In this document: positions 30,678 through 42,600 of the stretch, piece after piece
Layout of the letters: each line of letters opens with the position of its first letter
Numbering within the stretch: the stretch's first letter is position 1
Notes under the pieces: generated by a model
What the model saw: the letters and a program-made list of their open reading frames with translations, nothing else
Database searches by the model: none
What the model was told of the DNA's origin: nothing
Made by a program: the position numbers and the translations under genes
Origin: Albugo candida
Taxonomy: Eukaryota; Oomycota; Peronosporomycetes; Albuginales; Albuginaceae
Direction: 5' to 3'
DNA length: 64,000 nucleotides
NCBI GenBank assembly: GCA_905220665.1
Contig: CAJNAR010000013.1
Span: 186,001-250,000, forward strand

Positions 30678-32579
30678 ATGAGCCAGCAAGTGAATGCCTC
30701 ATGGCTCACAAAACTCCGAAGTATAGACTTTAATCCGAAAACTTTGGATGAATTCAAAGTCAAGACTATCCATGGAGGGATGCGTAAGTCCCCCATCGCT
30801 TCTCCTCATCAAACCTCACTTTTTTTCTCATCGCTTTGATGAATAATCGCCACAGTTTCGCTTCTGTCAGTCGGTTTGATTGGCTACTTGCTGGTGTCCG
30901 AACTGATATTTTACCTTTCTGTGGTATGAAATAACACGCTGCCGAATGCGATGAAAAACCTTTGCTTTTGATCCTATAGGACATTGTCGACAAGATGCTA
31001 GTTGATGGGTCAAGGAATCGAATGGTTACGATCAACTTTGACATTGAATTCCCACGGTTCGTTATCGATTTTGTGGAATTGAACTTTTGATATAAATTCC
31101 TTGCAGAATGCCGTGCTCAATCGTCACATTGGAGAGCACAGGTTCATCCGGAGAAATTCATGTACACGCACTGAGCTTGTCTCCCAATTGCTTCTCTTAT
31201 GTCGGGTGATTCGCTCACTAGAATGACGTTCAGCACAGCGTACATAAACAAGCTATTGATTTGAACGGGAAAGTCCTGAGCGAAGGCATGAAGCTCGATT
31301 CGGTACTCTAGCTTTTCTCGTACGCAAGCTGAGCAGATCTGATCTGATATTGTCAGATCGGTAAAGCCTGGACCAATCAAAGTGACGTTCAAGTTTCGGA
31401 AAAGAATGACAAGTACGAGCGCATATACAGATATAGCTGTTGTAGAGATTCAAGAGTGAGATGATGCAATAGAGTGAAATGCGGAAGCTGTTATGGAGCA
31501 GGCGCATCTGGTGAAGTATGTATCATCCAGCATTCACTATTGGCGATTTATAGGAACACTCTGTGATCAGTGCTGCAATACTTGCGAAGATGTGCAGCGA
31601 GCCTATACTTTTCGTCGATGGAATATCCCCAGCTTACATACGATCGAACAAGTACGTTCTCATTTGTGCTGACTCACTGTCGTTCATCTCTTGAATTCCC
31701 ACTCAATCCACCAGTGCCAAAGATCTGAGATCGAAAAGCTACTGCACAGTGCTGTCGAGGAAGGCTGTCGAATATACGGCTCCGTTTCCGTTACGAAGGT
31801 TCGTACTACGCTTTTACATTTGTCCAATAAATCAAGCAAGCACACTTGTTAGGTTGATGGAAAAGTTTTATTCGCACCGGCCAAAGCGCTGCTCCACGGT
31901 TACATTTCTACTGAGGAGATTCTCGACAAAACAATTCAAATATTTGATACGTCTCACAAAATCAATTATTTGGACTTTGGTGATCGTTATCCGGTTCGTA
32001 CCATTTGCATAAGATCATTATGAGCCAAGACATATGCGATCTCTGTTAGGATATGAGGAGTCCTCTGAATGGGCACAACACAATTCTTGAAAAGGATACA
32101 CGCGGCACGTATCAATACTTTCTTCAGGTCATGATTCTTTGGCCAGTGTGGTATACTTGATCGTAACTCTACAAATAGGTAGTTCCGACAGCATATTACT
32201 ATCTGAATGGTGGAATTATCGATACAAATCAGTACTCAGTCACCCAGCATTATCAAGAGCTAACGCCACTCGGCGAGCAACAACTTCCAAGTAAGCGCAT
32301 CTATTCTACCAATATGCTTTGTATTGACATTTTGCTGATGCAGTGATCATTTTCCAGTACACATTTTCACCCATCATGTTTCAGATCGAGCAACGTCGAA
32401 GAGGGTATCTTCAATTTCTGACAAGTTTATGCGCAATTCTTGGCGGAGTGTTTACGGTATGAGATTATAGAGTACAGTTACTGTATCTGATATGATTTTT
32501 GCAGATGCTGGGCGCCGTCGATTCCCTGCTATTCGCATATTCGAATCAATTTGCTTCGTCGCCGGCGTTGGCGCGGTAA
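30678..32579 (+). CDS. ERGIC3: ERGIC3/Erv46-type ER-Golgi cargo receptor, 14 exons
   Basis: ERGIC3/Erv46 cycles in COPII and COPI vesicles and sorts cargo with Erv41. The exons are 30678-30783, 30856-30923, 30980-31056, 31107-31161, 31222-31302, 31357-31412, 31473-31510, 31554-31651, 31715-31798, 31853-31993, 32050-32127, 32179-32290, 32344-32456 and 32505-32579. All phases agree and the total is 393 residues, near the human 383. Matches in order are IDFNPKTLDEFKVKT, LLSVGLIGYLLVSELIFYL (first membrane span), NFDIEFPRMPCS, the cysteine motif CGSCYGAGAS with LCDQCCNTCEDVQRAY, EEGCRIYGSVSVTKVDG, VVPTAYYYLNGGIIDTNQYS, FSPIMFQIEQRR and the second span LCAILGGVFTMLGAVDSLLF. Thirteen introns in 1.9 kb is unusually dense for this window. 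Confidence 0.92.
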
Positions 32580-32690
32580 ACGTGTTAGATTCGCCGGAAG
32601 TACTGAAAACAGACAATAAATCCGTTAGGTTCTTGCTGATGTCCAATCGATTCTTATTCTATGTTAAGATCGTAACTTGTGTCGAATGCG

Positions 32691-34997
32691 ATGAATATGT
32701 CCAATGCGGAGGCAAACGAGCTTGTCCCAATTCTCCATAGATCATCCTTTGTATACTTTATCGCCGGGATCATTGGATTCATATTTTATGCGTTCATTAT
32801 CTGTACATATAAGCGTATTCCTTCCATCAGCGCTCATCATCCCGCAGCCAACATCATTATATGGCACACAGGATGCGGTCTTATGCTAATGTCTAGCTTC
32901 ATTGCATATTTTCTGGCTGAGGTGTGTCATTATCGCTCTCGATGCGGCGAACCCTTTCTGTATGCATTTTAATGACAGAATGCGATCGACGCGATGCCTG
33001 TTTTGACACCGCTTAGGAGCTCTCTCTGTCAGTATTTTGGACCATGGAATCAGGTAAGCGCTTCTTTAGTTCGGGGGTGTTTTTGAGCTTAGACTGATTT
33101 GATACCCGGATTCAGTTCTTCCTCTTGGGCAGTACATTGTGGTATCTGATGCTGGCAGTCGATCTTTTATTGGCACTCTTCAACCCCTGGATCGGATATA
33201 CATGCAAAGCATGGGTCTACCACATTATGTAAGCCATTAGTCTGTACGTGTCGACGCTTTTTTGTCACACGAAGTGTCCATAGAGCGTGGGGACTAAGCA
33301 GTTCATCAGCAGCTTGGATGATCGTAACAAACAATGCAAGCTTATGCACGATAAATGTGTGCTGGATACGCAAAACGAGTACTTCCGAGCAAGTGAATGT
33401 GGCGCATTGGATCCTCCTATTTGGTCACATTATTTTCACTTGGCTCTTCTCTTTTATTGTGTTGATGCTGGCAAGCATTCGATTCGCGCAGCGTCAATTG
33501 GATGTCACGTATCGAGCTAAACGTCGAAGTTTATTGCAGTATTATCGCTACTTGTTGCTATATGGTGCGCATTGGACCGCCTTTGGGTCTATATACTATG
33601 AATATCATCACCATTTCGTTGGAGATTATCGCAGTCAAAGGCGCACTTTAGTCGCATTGGTGGTAGTATTTGCCTCGTATCCTGTTTTATTGTCTATTGT
33701 TTGGATCGTCAACACTGATTTATTCCAACATTGTGCCAATGATAACACTCCTCCACGAGCGGACAACAAAAAACGAGACGCATTTACAAGCACAGAACAT
33801 TTTAGTGCTGCTCTTAGAAAAGATTTAATGCGGTACACTACGACGGGAATTCGCTGCAGTTTGCGTGGAGATTCAGTGGATGCCGTCTCTAGATCATCCA
33901 GGCTTTCAGAACATGAGTTGGAAACCGGGCCTTTGCTTTCCCCTTTGCCGTCCAGTTCGACTGATTTGTACCATGAAAAAAAGCGTGTGGCAGCCACGAT
34001 CTACAATGTAGAATATCGGTTTTATGAAAAGCTTGGATTCACCGATTATGCGCCTCGTATCTTTCAAAGTATACGAGAACTCAGTGGCATCCGGCATGAT
34101 TTGTATGAACAATCGTTTGCAGACACGCTGCTGGAAAGAGCTTCCGAAGGAAAATCAGGAATGCTATTTTACTTCACAACAGATCGACGCTATCTCGTGA
34201 AGACTATGACGAAGACGGAACACAAATTTCTCCTAAAAATATTGCCATTGTATCATCAGTACATTATGAAGCAGCCGAAATCATTGTTATGTCGATTCCT
34301 CGGGTGTCATTCCATGCAGCTTCCGGTGGGATGGAATACAATGTTTTTTGTGGTCATGGAAAATGTAATGGGCGGTGGTAAGGTGCACGAGCGATATGAC
34401 CTGAAAGGTATCGTTTCGGCGGCTTTCAAGAAACAAGATTGTATACGTCAACAGCCATTAATGGAAGCGAGAATACAACTGTCTCCGGCACCCTCCATCG
34501 AGTCCTCTCCAATCCTGTCAAGGACGAGCTCCGAGGTCCACTTGGGTCGAGATCAAGAGCTTTTATCGCGGCACGTTGCCCTCAACGTGAATGCATCGAT
34601 CCGAGCAAATTTCTCCCGTCAAATTATTAGCGACTGCGGGTTCCTACAAAGGCTGGGTATCATGGACTACAGCTGCTTGCTGGGCATACGGCATTACAGT
34701 AAGCCGCTCCAAGTAGTCGAACTTGCTGGTTTACCGAGAAATGCTCTTATTTCTGTCGACTGTCGTTCTGTATATTATGTTGGCTTTATTGACATTCTCC
34801 AATATTACAACAGCGGATGGAAATGTCAGCGTGCTGTTTTATCACTCCTAATGAATCCAACTGAAATAACTGCATTACCACCAGCAGAGTATGCGCTGCG
34901 CTTCTTACAATTCATCCACGATCATCTGCTGAACGACGTATATGCAACGACGCCCCGGCAATCGTATGGTAGTTTTGCCAATTGTGAACACGAATGA
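32691..34997 (+). CDS. GPCR-phosphatidylinositol phosphate kinase fusion (GPCR-PIPK)
   Basis: This protein joins a seven-span receptor to a phosphatidylinositol-4-phosphate 5-kinase-type domain, an architecture typical of oomycetes and also known as RpkA in Dictyostelium. The exons are 32691-32921, 32979-33053, 33116-33228 and 33284-34997, giving 710 residues. The membrane half contains SFVYFIAGIIGFIFYAFIIC, FFLLGSTLWYLMLAVDLLLA, HWILLFGHIIFTWLFSFIVL and further spans to about residue 240. The kinase half (about 360-700) shows ERASEGKSGMLFYFTTDRRY (nucleotide region), MENVMGGGKVHERYDLKG, LGIMDYSCLLGIRH (catalytic Asp) and YYVGFIDILQYYNSGWK with LPPAEYALRFLQFI (activation-loop end). The insertion between YDLKG and MDYS is about 85 residues long. 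It probably couples an external signal to membrane phosphoinositides. The ligand is unknown. Confidence 0.9.
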
Positions 34998-35397
34998 ACA
35001 AACGCTCTGCCTTATCGCATCTCATTAGTGGACCCAAGCGCACCAAAGGAAAGGCTACTCATCACAAGCCGCTTATCCATGACGCGACCATCACTCCTTT
35101 ACGTCGAATCTTCTGCAGCTAATCTCGAGGAACGAAAAACTACATACGATGTTCTGACGTCTTAGATTCGAGCTGGAAAGAAGGTCAAAAATAGAATTTC
35201 TCATGATGTCGCATACGATCATTTTTCCATCATTACTGCCGCTTGCGTATAAGAAACTTTCTTTTCTAAACATATTGTCGAACCAGAAAATCGATAATTT
35301 CGTACTTTACTGTGCGTCTTCTGCTGTAGAACTTTCATGGAGCTTGTACTTTGCTCTAACGTATTTCACAATTTTACACGCACATACAACGTGAAAA
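34998..35397. other. Gap between GPCR-PIPK and NRT2-like genes
   Basis: About 400 bp holding the 3' UTR of one gene and the promoter of the next. I see no further feature. Confidence 0.5.
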
Positions 35398-36933
35398 ATG
35401 AGTGATCAGATTTCTAGTAGGCAGATTGTAGTCGAGGATACTGCTCGTGCACCGTATCACTCGATCGCGACGCCATCCATCCAAGAGAAACAGCATCTAC
35501 AACACGAAGAAAGCGATGACGATTTTCGTCCAATTGTCCAGCATATCAACACCGATGTCAATGAATTTGATCGAGCTACAGAAATCCGTTTTTTAAGCTT
35601 AAAACGCCCACACATGCGCTTGTTCCATACGTCATGGTTCTCTGCACTGTTCGGCTTTCTCGGATGGTACAGCATTCCGCCGTTGATGCCAGTAATTCGG
35701 AATACGTTGGCTTTGACAGATACGCAAGTGCTGAATTCAGACATTGCCAGTACAGCCAGCACCATCATTACTCGAATTGCCGTTGGACCTCTGCTGGATA
35801 AGTATGGACCTCGTGACGTACAAAGCGTGTTACTATGGCTTGGAGCCATTCCGATCGCTTCTGCGGCCTTTGTAACATCGGCCACTGGTCTCACAATTGT
35901 CCGATTTTTCATCGGATTTATCGGATGTATATTCGTGTCGAACCAGTATTGGACAACAATCTCGTTTGCCAGGAATGTGGTTGGCACCGCAAATGCTATC
36001 GTCGCTGGGTTCTCTGTTGCTGGAATCGGATTAGCTTTTTTGATATTACCTTATGTCAATATCGCGCTGGAAAGTAGTTCTTCTATTTCGGAAGATCTCG
36101 CATGGAGACTCACGATCGCTCTTCCGGCATTGTTTCTCGTTATAATGGGATTTCTTACTCGTTATGGGTCCGATGCGAGTCCATTGGGCGATTGGAAGTC
36201 TTATTTGGAAGCAAAGCAAAAGGAATCCCAAGGACATCCAAAAATTGGGTTGCTTCAAGCCTACAAGATTTGTCTGTCTGATACAAATACACTGATTCTT
36301 ATCGCTCATTACGCCATGTGCTTTGGATGCGAATTGCAGCTGAACAATATGGGTGCTTTATATTTCTACGAAGAATTTCTACATCCATCTTGTCCTCAAG
36401 ATATACGCGTCAATGATGTAGAGAGTTGTCATCGATTGTCCAAGACACAAGCAGCAACAATTGCATCTTTATTCGGCTTGATGAATCTATTCTCTCGTGG
36501 TGGTGGAGGATTATTATCCGACAAGGTTAATAGTCGTTTTGGAATGAAAGGGAGGCTTTGGATCCAAGCCGCGTTGATCCTTTCTCAAAGCTGTTTTGTG
36601 CTTCTTTTGAGTCGTACATCGTCACTTGGTATCTGCATCCTCCTCTACATCCTTGTCGCTATCTTTGCACAGGCGACAGGCGGATCCACGTACAGCATTG
36701 TCCCTTATCTGAGCGATGCATTCACCGGTGTTGTGGCCGGGCTCATCGGTGCAGGAGGAAATTTGGGAGGCGTTATTTTTGGCTTTCTATTTCGCAGCGT
36801 ACAAGATCGTCAGACCGGTCTCCTGTATATGAGCTTTATTATCGCAGTCAGCTCGATCCTAACAGCCGGGCTTTCATTCAAATCAAAACTTCCGCCTTCA
36901 GCAGCGACCGGAATGGGTAGAACATCGATTTAA
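35398..36933 (+). CDS. NRT2: NRT2/NarK-family nitrate or nitrite transporter
   Basis: This is a major facilitator of the nitrate-nitrite porter branch, expected at the plasma membrane or an internal membrane. It has 511 residues with no introns. A hydrophilic N-terminus of about 75 residues precedes FHTSWFSALFGFLGWYSIPP, the standard opening of NRT2 proteins. The substrate Arg of span 2 is present in ASTIITRIAVGPLLDKYGPR, and the Arg of span 8 in FGLMNLFSRGGGGLLSDKV. The family signature regions appear as VRFFIGFIGCIFVSNQYWTT and GVVAGLIGAGGNLGGVIFGF. Twelve hydrophobic spans are plausible. Between spans 7 and 8 a loop carries two Cys (HPSCPQD, VESCHR). It converges on the FYVE-GAF gene with 77 bp between stops. 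Substrate specificity is inferred only from the two Arg residues. Confidence 0.85.
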   Translation: MSDQISSRQIVVEDTARAPYHSIATPSIQEKQHLQHEESDDDFRPIVQHINTDVNEFDRATEIRFLSLKRPHMRLFHTSWFSALFGFLGWYSIPPLMPVIRNTLALTDTQVLNSDIASTASTIITRIAVGPLLDKYGPRDVQSVLLWLGAIPIASAAFVTSATGLTIVRFFIGFIGCIFVSNQYWTTISFARNVVGTANAIVAGFSVAGIGLAFLILPYVNIALESSSSISEDLAWRLTIALPALFLVIMGFLTRYGSDASPLGDWKSYLEAKQKESQGHPKIGLLQAYKICLSDTNTLILIAHYAMCFGCELQLNNMGALYFYEEFLHPSCPQDIRVNDVESCHRLSKTQAATIASLFGLMNLFSRGGGGLLSDKVNSRFGMKGRLWIQAALILSQSCFVLLLSRTSSLGICILLYILVAIFAQATGGSTYSIVPYLSDAFTGVVAGLIGAGGNLGGVIFGFLFRSVQDRQTGLLYMSFIIAVSSILTAGLSFKSKLPPSAATGMGRTSI

Positions 36934-37010
36934 TCAACAAGGTTAAATGCAGAATGGACATATCCTTATAGCTGACCATCGCTACTTCTTCATGTCCGAT
37001 GGAAAGCCTC

Positions 37011-39224
37011 TCACGCAGCTTTCGTCGTATTGGCATCTTTGGCGTGCTCTGTAAGAATACTCGAGACCGTGTCAGCCAGCCTCTTGATGATCGAGTATTG
37101 CGAATTGGTCACAGTCCGAGTCTTTGAATCAAAGCAACACAATGCACCAACAACGATTCCTTCGTCAGACGTAATCGGATAGCCAAAATAAAAGTGTATG
37201 ACATTTTTGACTGCATTTTCAAAGTCTTTGAATCGAATATCGGCTGAGGTCGAAGGCACCAATAACGGTTTCGGTGGATTGTCCATAAGAATGTGCGAGC
37301 AAATGGACTGATCTCGAGGCATAACCACATCGTGGAAGGCAGGCTTATTCGAGACGACAATATGCTGTTCTTGAGCGTCCAAAATTGTGATCGCACCAGC
37401 TTCACATTGCATCTCTTTTGCCGCTAATCCGCAAAGAATCTTCAATTCTTCCAAATCCCCAGCAAAGTCTCGGAAACAGTGCTTGCGAATCAAATCAACA
37501 CGCTCTTGTTCATTTGGAGGCACAGGATGCGCAGGGACTTTTGTATCGCTGTTCCGATTCCGATAGTCGATGGGATAATTTCGTGATTTCGGAAAAGCAA
37601 GGCCACAATCTTCAACGGATAAATCGTCCACTAGCGCTCGATTTTGCAATACTTCTCTCAGACTCTCAGACTCATTATTATCAGCGTCGACTGTAGCGCC
37701 CAACGATGCAAGCCTTTGCGTCAAAGCTTCATCCTCTTCAGGCGAATGATTCTGCTTGTCAAAGGCCAACATAGACTTGATCACAATCATCAGAGCGTCC
37801 TTTTTCGTGTCATCTACGTTGTCGTATGCTTCTTGCAGCATGTCGACCATAAGGGAAGCACTGGATGTGCCTCGTTCAAGCATAGCTTCAATGGATGGAG
37901 TTCCATGAACCACACCGTCCAGTGAGTCATAATCACATTCGTCCACAAGCTGTAGACATCGTTCGCACACCCTAATGGAAGAGATAATGTCATTAATTTG
38001 TACATGGTCCATCGTCGAACAGGCTTCGCAGATAGCATTTCCACACAAATTGCATTGTTTTTGCTTTGATCCAAACACGCTCAGGCGCTTTGTACAGCAC
38101 GTGCAATATCTGTTTCGGGTCTTGAACGCATTAATATCGGCAAAGATCTGAAACCCGAGACGACGACGTCGAATGACTTCTGGAAGGCGTGTAGTACCTT
38201 GAGCCATTTGGAGCATATGGATCTTACTTTTACCCACGGAATCAGCGACATCCGATTTGTTTTTTTCTCCAGAACGATACCATCGCACTTTTTCTGCGGT
38301 ACAGCGCGCATAGAACTGAACACGAACGGATCGGAGACTGTTTTCCTCTTCTCGAACAAGGTAGCCGCCATAGATCCCTCGACGTTGACCCAATTTGCTC
38401 GGTTTTGACTTCCTTACTGCCGATTTTTTATCGCTGGGTGCGGTCCCCGACTCCGAGATGCCGTCATCCTCAGTGTTTACGGTGGCGAAAAGATTTGCAA
38501 AACCTGGACATCCGTTCTTTTGACCTTCTAAATCTTCGTCGCACACGAAATCAAGATACCTCCATTCTTCATTCCGCGACAAAAAGTATGGTCTGGTCCA
38601 TCGACACGAACGAACAAATACGTCACATTTTTCGTCCAGCGTTTCGGGGTCTTGGTTTTCTTGAACGCTGTTGCTCGTCTTCAGACCAATGATTTCGGAC
38701 TGGTGCACAAATCCATGGATGTATCGATCACCAAACATCGCGGTCATAAGAGCATTAAAGGTCGCATCTGTAGGAGCACGAAGTGTGTGTTTCATTTCTG
38801 TGACCGAGCAGTTTTTCACGGTGCCATAAACCAAAACATGGAAGACTCGCTGCTTTTCTTGGCTTTCTTGGCTCGTGAACATGGCAAAACCGTTCACATT
38901 ACTTTGCCATTTCCAATCAAACAAAGTCGGTGCTGCACAAAGTGCATTGAAATTCAGCTTGTCATAGGCTGTGCTCACACATTCCGTGATGACGTGCGGC
39001 ATGCATCGAAAACTTCGGGCTGAGACCTCATTGCGAGCTGGATTGGAGTCTTCTCGATAGACACGATGACTTCGATAGTCTTCAAGACGACGTTGAGCGT
39101 CACTTACTGGATATTCAGAGATTTCTTCTTCGGAGCCGGCTACGGATGGGCAAAAGGAGGTACGAGTTGAAGACCTCATGGTGTATGACCGTTTTGGAAC
39201 GAGCTCCGATCTCGAGAGCTTCAT
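37011..39224 (-). CDS. FYVE-like zinc finger and GAF domain protein
   Basis: This intronless gene encodes 737 residues. The N-terminal 300 residues have the look of the START-like region found in many oomycete FYVE proteins (FDWKWQSNVNGFAMFT, YLDFVCDEDLEG). Residues of about 370-425 hold a FYVE-type zinc finger with eight Cys (C-T-C-C, QCNLCGNAICEAC, RVCERC), but the basic R/K-R/K-H-H-C-R block that binds PI3P is replaced by KQKQCNLC. Residues of about 575-730 form a GAF domain: HCFRDFAGDLEELKILCGLA, AGAITILDAQEQHIVVSN, DQSICSHILM and EGIVVGALCCFDSKTR. The combination suggests an endosomal or soluble sensor, with the ligand unknown. Divergent from DLEC1 with 376 bp between starts. Confidence 0.8.
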   Translation of the reverse strand: MKLSRSELVPKRSYTMRSSTRTSFCPSVAGSEEEISEYPVSDAQRRLEDYRSHRVYREDSNPARNEVSARSFRCMPHVITECVSTAYDKLNFNALCAAPTLFDWKWQSNVNGFAMFTSQESQEKQRVFHVLVYGTVKNCSVTEMKHTLRAPTDATFNALMTAMFGDRYIHGFVHQSEIIGLKTSNSVQENQDPETLDEKCDVFVRSCRWTRPYFLSRNEEWRYLDFVCDEDLEGQKNGCPGFANLFATVNTEDDGISESGTAPSDKKSAVRKSKPSKLGQRRGIYGGYLVREEENSLRSVRVQFYARCTAEKVRWYRSGEKNKSDVADSVGKSKIHMLQMAQGTTRLPEVIRRRRLGFQIFADINAFKTRNRYCTCCTKRLSVFGSKQKQCNLCGNAICEACSTMDHVQINDIISSIRVCERCLQLVDECDYDSLDGVVHGTPSIEAMLERGTSSASLMVDMLQEAYDNVDDTKKDALMIVIKSMLAFDKQNHSPEEDEALTQRLASLGATVDADNNESESLREVLQNRALVDDLSVEDCGLAFPKSRNYPIDYRNRNSDTKVPAHPVPPNEQERVDLIRKHCFRDFAGDLEELKILCGLAAKEMQCEAGAITILDAQEQHIVVSNKPAFHDVVMPRDQSICSHILMDNPPKPLLVPSTSADIRFKDFENAVKNVIHFYFGYPITSDEGIVVGALCCFDSKTRTVTNSQYSIIKRLADTVSSILTEHAKDANTTKAA

Positions 39225-39600
39225 GAGTCGCTTACGTTTGTTTTTATTGTCACGCGGAGTGCTGTTTTCTCAACAAAGAGGCAGATGTCTCGCACGTCTC
39301 TTCCTTTTTTAGAATTCTCTTCCAACGTGTCACAAGTATCAGAGGTTCGCTCAGCAGTGCGTGGGTCCATACGTTTCCTGAATTATCGACTGCACGGACC
39401 CTGGAGGCATCGAGGCTTTTTTTTAATCTCACTAACAAATAAAGCAATTTCTGTGTGGAGAGGTTCCTGTGCTCTGCGTGATATTAAGACTATCTCGATA
39501 CAAAAGTGGATGACTGTAGACTGATTCTCCAAGGTCCATGCGGAGTGCTCCACTGGAGCCTTATTCGTCGGGAGCGCATTAGCTCCGATATAAATAGAAA
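39225..39600. promoter_or_regulatory. Shared promoter region of FYVE-GAF and DLEC1 genes
   Basis: 376 bp between divergent start codons. I could not pick out a core promoter element with confidence. Confidence 0.4.
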
Positions 39601-42600
39601 ATGGACGGCACCCAAGAGCGTTTGCAACGCGATGCGTCCGACCATGAGTCTCTGGGGCAATCTCCAGCATCTGAGGAGCCTGAGCCGAGTCCAGTAAGCT
39701 CTCAGGATCAGCATGAACTGTTACTGCCCGAGGGAGAAAACCTCATTGGTCTTACTTCACACATCATCAACCAAACCTTCCAGGCTTTGTACCCCGTGAG
39801 TACCGAGACATTTGCTGAGGCAGCTCATAAAGGTTCATTGATTGAGAAGGATGATATACTATCCGATGATACTACTGATGCAAGTAGTTACGTGCCAATT
39901 TTTAAGACTATGTATGATTCTGATTGTAAAGTAAGAAGAGAGCAGATACATCAACGCTTTCAGAATCGCAAACTTGAGGCGGGACGTTTACTCGAATTGA
40001 TAAAGGACCGAATGAAGACAGCTATGAGCAAAGATAGAGAAACGGAAGAGTACGCAGAGAAGATTGGGCTCGGTGACTCCGCGCAGATACTAATTGGTCC
40101 ATTCGGGTATCAGCTCGAGTCCAAAGAGCTTGAGGATTTTCCTTCATCACTAACTGCTTGTCTTACAAACGCCAAAGGCTACATACATAATTATCAAGTG
40201 AAGAAAGCCAAGCGAGCTGGAAATTCCGGAACAGATTCCTCGAACGGAACAGCGTCTCGCCCGGGCTCAATTGCCTTCAAGTCGATCCGTAAGATCAAAG
40301 CAAAAAAGTTTGATTGTAGCGATCCCGCAAGGGATGTATCCAATCGCTCAAAAATCAGTGTCAATCAGAACCACACTGTTCCGATTATTACGTCCTCTCC
40401 CACGCGAATCAAACCAAATGAATTCACCAGAAGAGAAGGTAACTGTACGCGGGAAATGATCAAAGCGACTTCCTCGCTCAAGAACGATCCTCTTTTCAGC
40501 GCAACTCCGAATCCCATACGTTTCACTGAGTATAACGTCACGGGCTCTTACCATTCAATCGTTACGATCCGAAATAAAAGTCGCTTAGGTCGACGATTAC
40601 GAATTCTTGGACCACAGACTCGGTATTTTTCAATCGATAAGATCAAGTATCCGCGACCTCATGGAGGTGTTGTAGCACCTGGATTATACGTAGAACTTTG
40701 TGTCTGCTTCCATCCCGATTCTAGAGGCGAGTACCTGGATTCTTTGGGTGTGCAGTATGAGAGCGAACCAGGAGGTAGTACTGTGAGCTTCCAGGTCCCA
40801 CTAATCGCATCTCGACCACCTCCAAAGCTATCGATTTCTGCCAGATTCAACGCATCCCCTTCACTGGTTGGAAGCTCGTCTGTCACTCGGTACACATGCC
40901 TGAATTCCGGAGGAACCGCTTCTTTTCGTCTTTTTACTCTCAAGAGATGGCGTGAGCTCGAGTTGGAAAAAGTTACGCCACACAGCTTCCTTTCCTTTTC
41001 TCAGTCGAGCAATGAGAGCTTTCGTTGTCGATACACAGCACTACTCGCTGAGAAAGAGACTGACAACACAGTTTGCGCAGAGCATTTCAAAGTATCTCCG
41101 AGTCATTTTTGTCTTTCGGTAGGCCAGCAAGTCGAATTGACAATTGAATTTTCACCCTTGCGAGCTGGCATCGACCAAGCACAATTTATCATTCTCTGCG
41201 ATAACTGCGTCGCCCAAGCAATTACGATCGAGGGAACCGGGTCATTTGTCAGTGTTCAATTTGGCAGAATAGATGACGGTGGAACTATGAGCGAATCTGA
41301 ACAATTCACTGACATACAATCGATATATTTCCCCCCGACTCTTATCGGGTTTGTTCCTAGTTCGTCACCAGCAAAAAAGCTTTTCAATGTGGTGAATAAG
41401 ACTCCAATCGACCTGCTTTTCTCGTGGGAGATAATCGCAGTAAACGGACTGGAAATCGAGGATGGTCAAAAGTGCTTCCAAATTCACCCTTCAGAAGGTG
41501 TACTCGGGAATGATACAACTAGCTTTCGATCAACGTTTACACCAGTGAAGCCGGGTACTTTTCGAGGGAAAGCTGTGCTTCGATTACATCAGATTCCTCC
41601 CCAAAGCATCAACGCCGATGTATATGATAAATCGCCACTAATTGATGTCAGAAGCCTGGAGCTTTCTCTAACCGGGGTGGGTCGAAGCGGGGAATTCGTC
41701 ATAGAACCACAAGTGCTTTCAATCTCGATGCTAAAGCGTGGGAATGCTCCTGCATACAAGGTATCATTACGAAATGACCAGAGTGCCCATGTCGACTTTG
41801 CGTGGCGGCCCAAACTTACTATCAGGCGCCGTGGCCGCCGAGATAGGAAGCTAGACGATCAATACACTGAGATCTATAGCAAGCAGACTTCCAACCCAAT
41901 TGACATCGTATTTGATCCTCCGAGTGGAAGGATCGAGGCACATTCTACCATATCAGTTTCTGTTCTTTTAACACCCACGTGGTCTGGTCCGTTTTCGATG
42001 GCTGTGTCATGCATCATTCCATCATTGACATCAAAACCCGCTTTTGAGCGCTGGCTGTTACTGGAAGGGTGTGTGGAGCAGCCACAAGTCAGTTTTTTGT
42101 TCCCGCATATCGATTTTGGTGTCATTGCATCAACGAGCATAAAGCAAACAATTTTGACACTTCGTAATGATTCCAAACTAGTAAAAGCAAGCTGGACACT
42201 CACTCATTCTGACCCTGTCACCTCTGCGGCTACCTCGACTAAATCGATAGAAAGCAAGCTTCACGATGAAAGTCTAAAAGACACAGCAAACACTATGCGA
42301 GCATTTTTAAGATACCATCCGAATCAAGGTGTATTGCATCCTGGGATGACCACCGATATTGCAGTCGAATGTCACGGTGGAGCACAACCAGAGCTTTTTG
42401 AGGCATTGGTATCGTGTCAGCTCGAGCCCGAGACGTTATTCACCGGACAAATTGTCCAGAATTTCGCAAAAATCCGAGCTCGAGCAAGAATCGAAAGTCC
42501 AAATGTGTATGTGACACCACAAACACTGCTTCTAGGGACTACTTACGTGGGCGACTCGGTGAAGAAGACACTGCTTCTAACCAATCTTTCAAGCCTCAGA

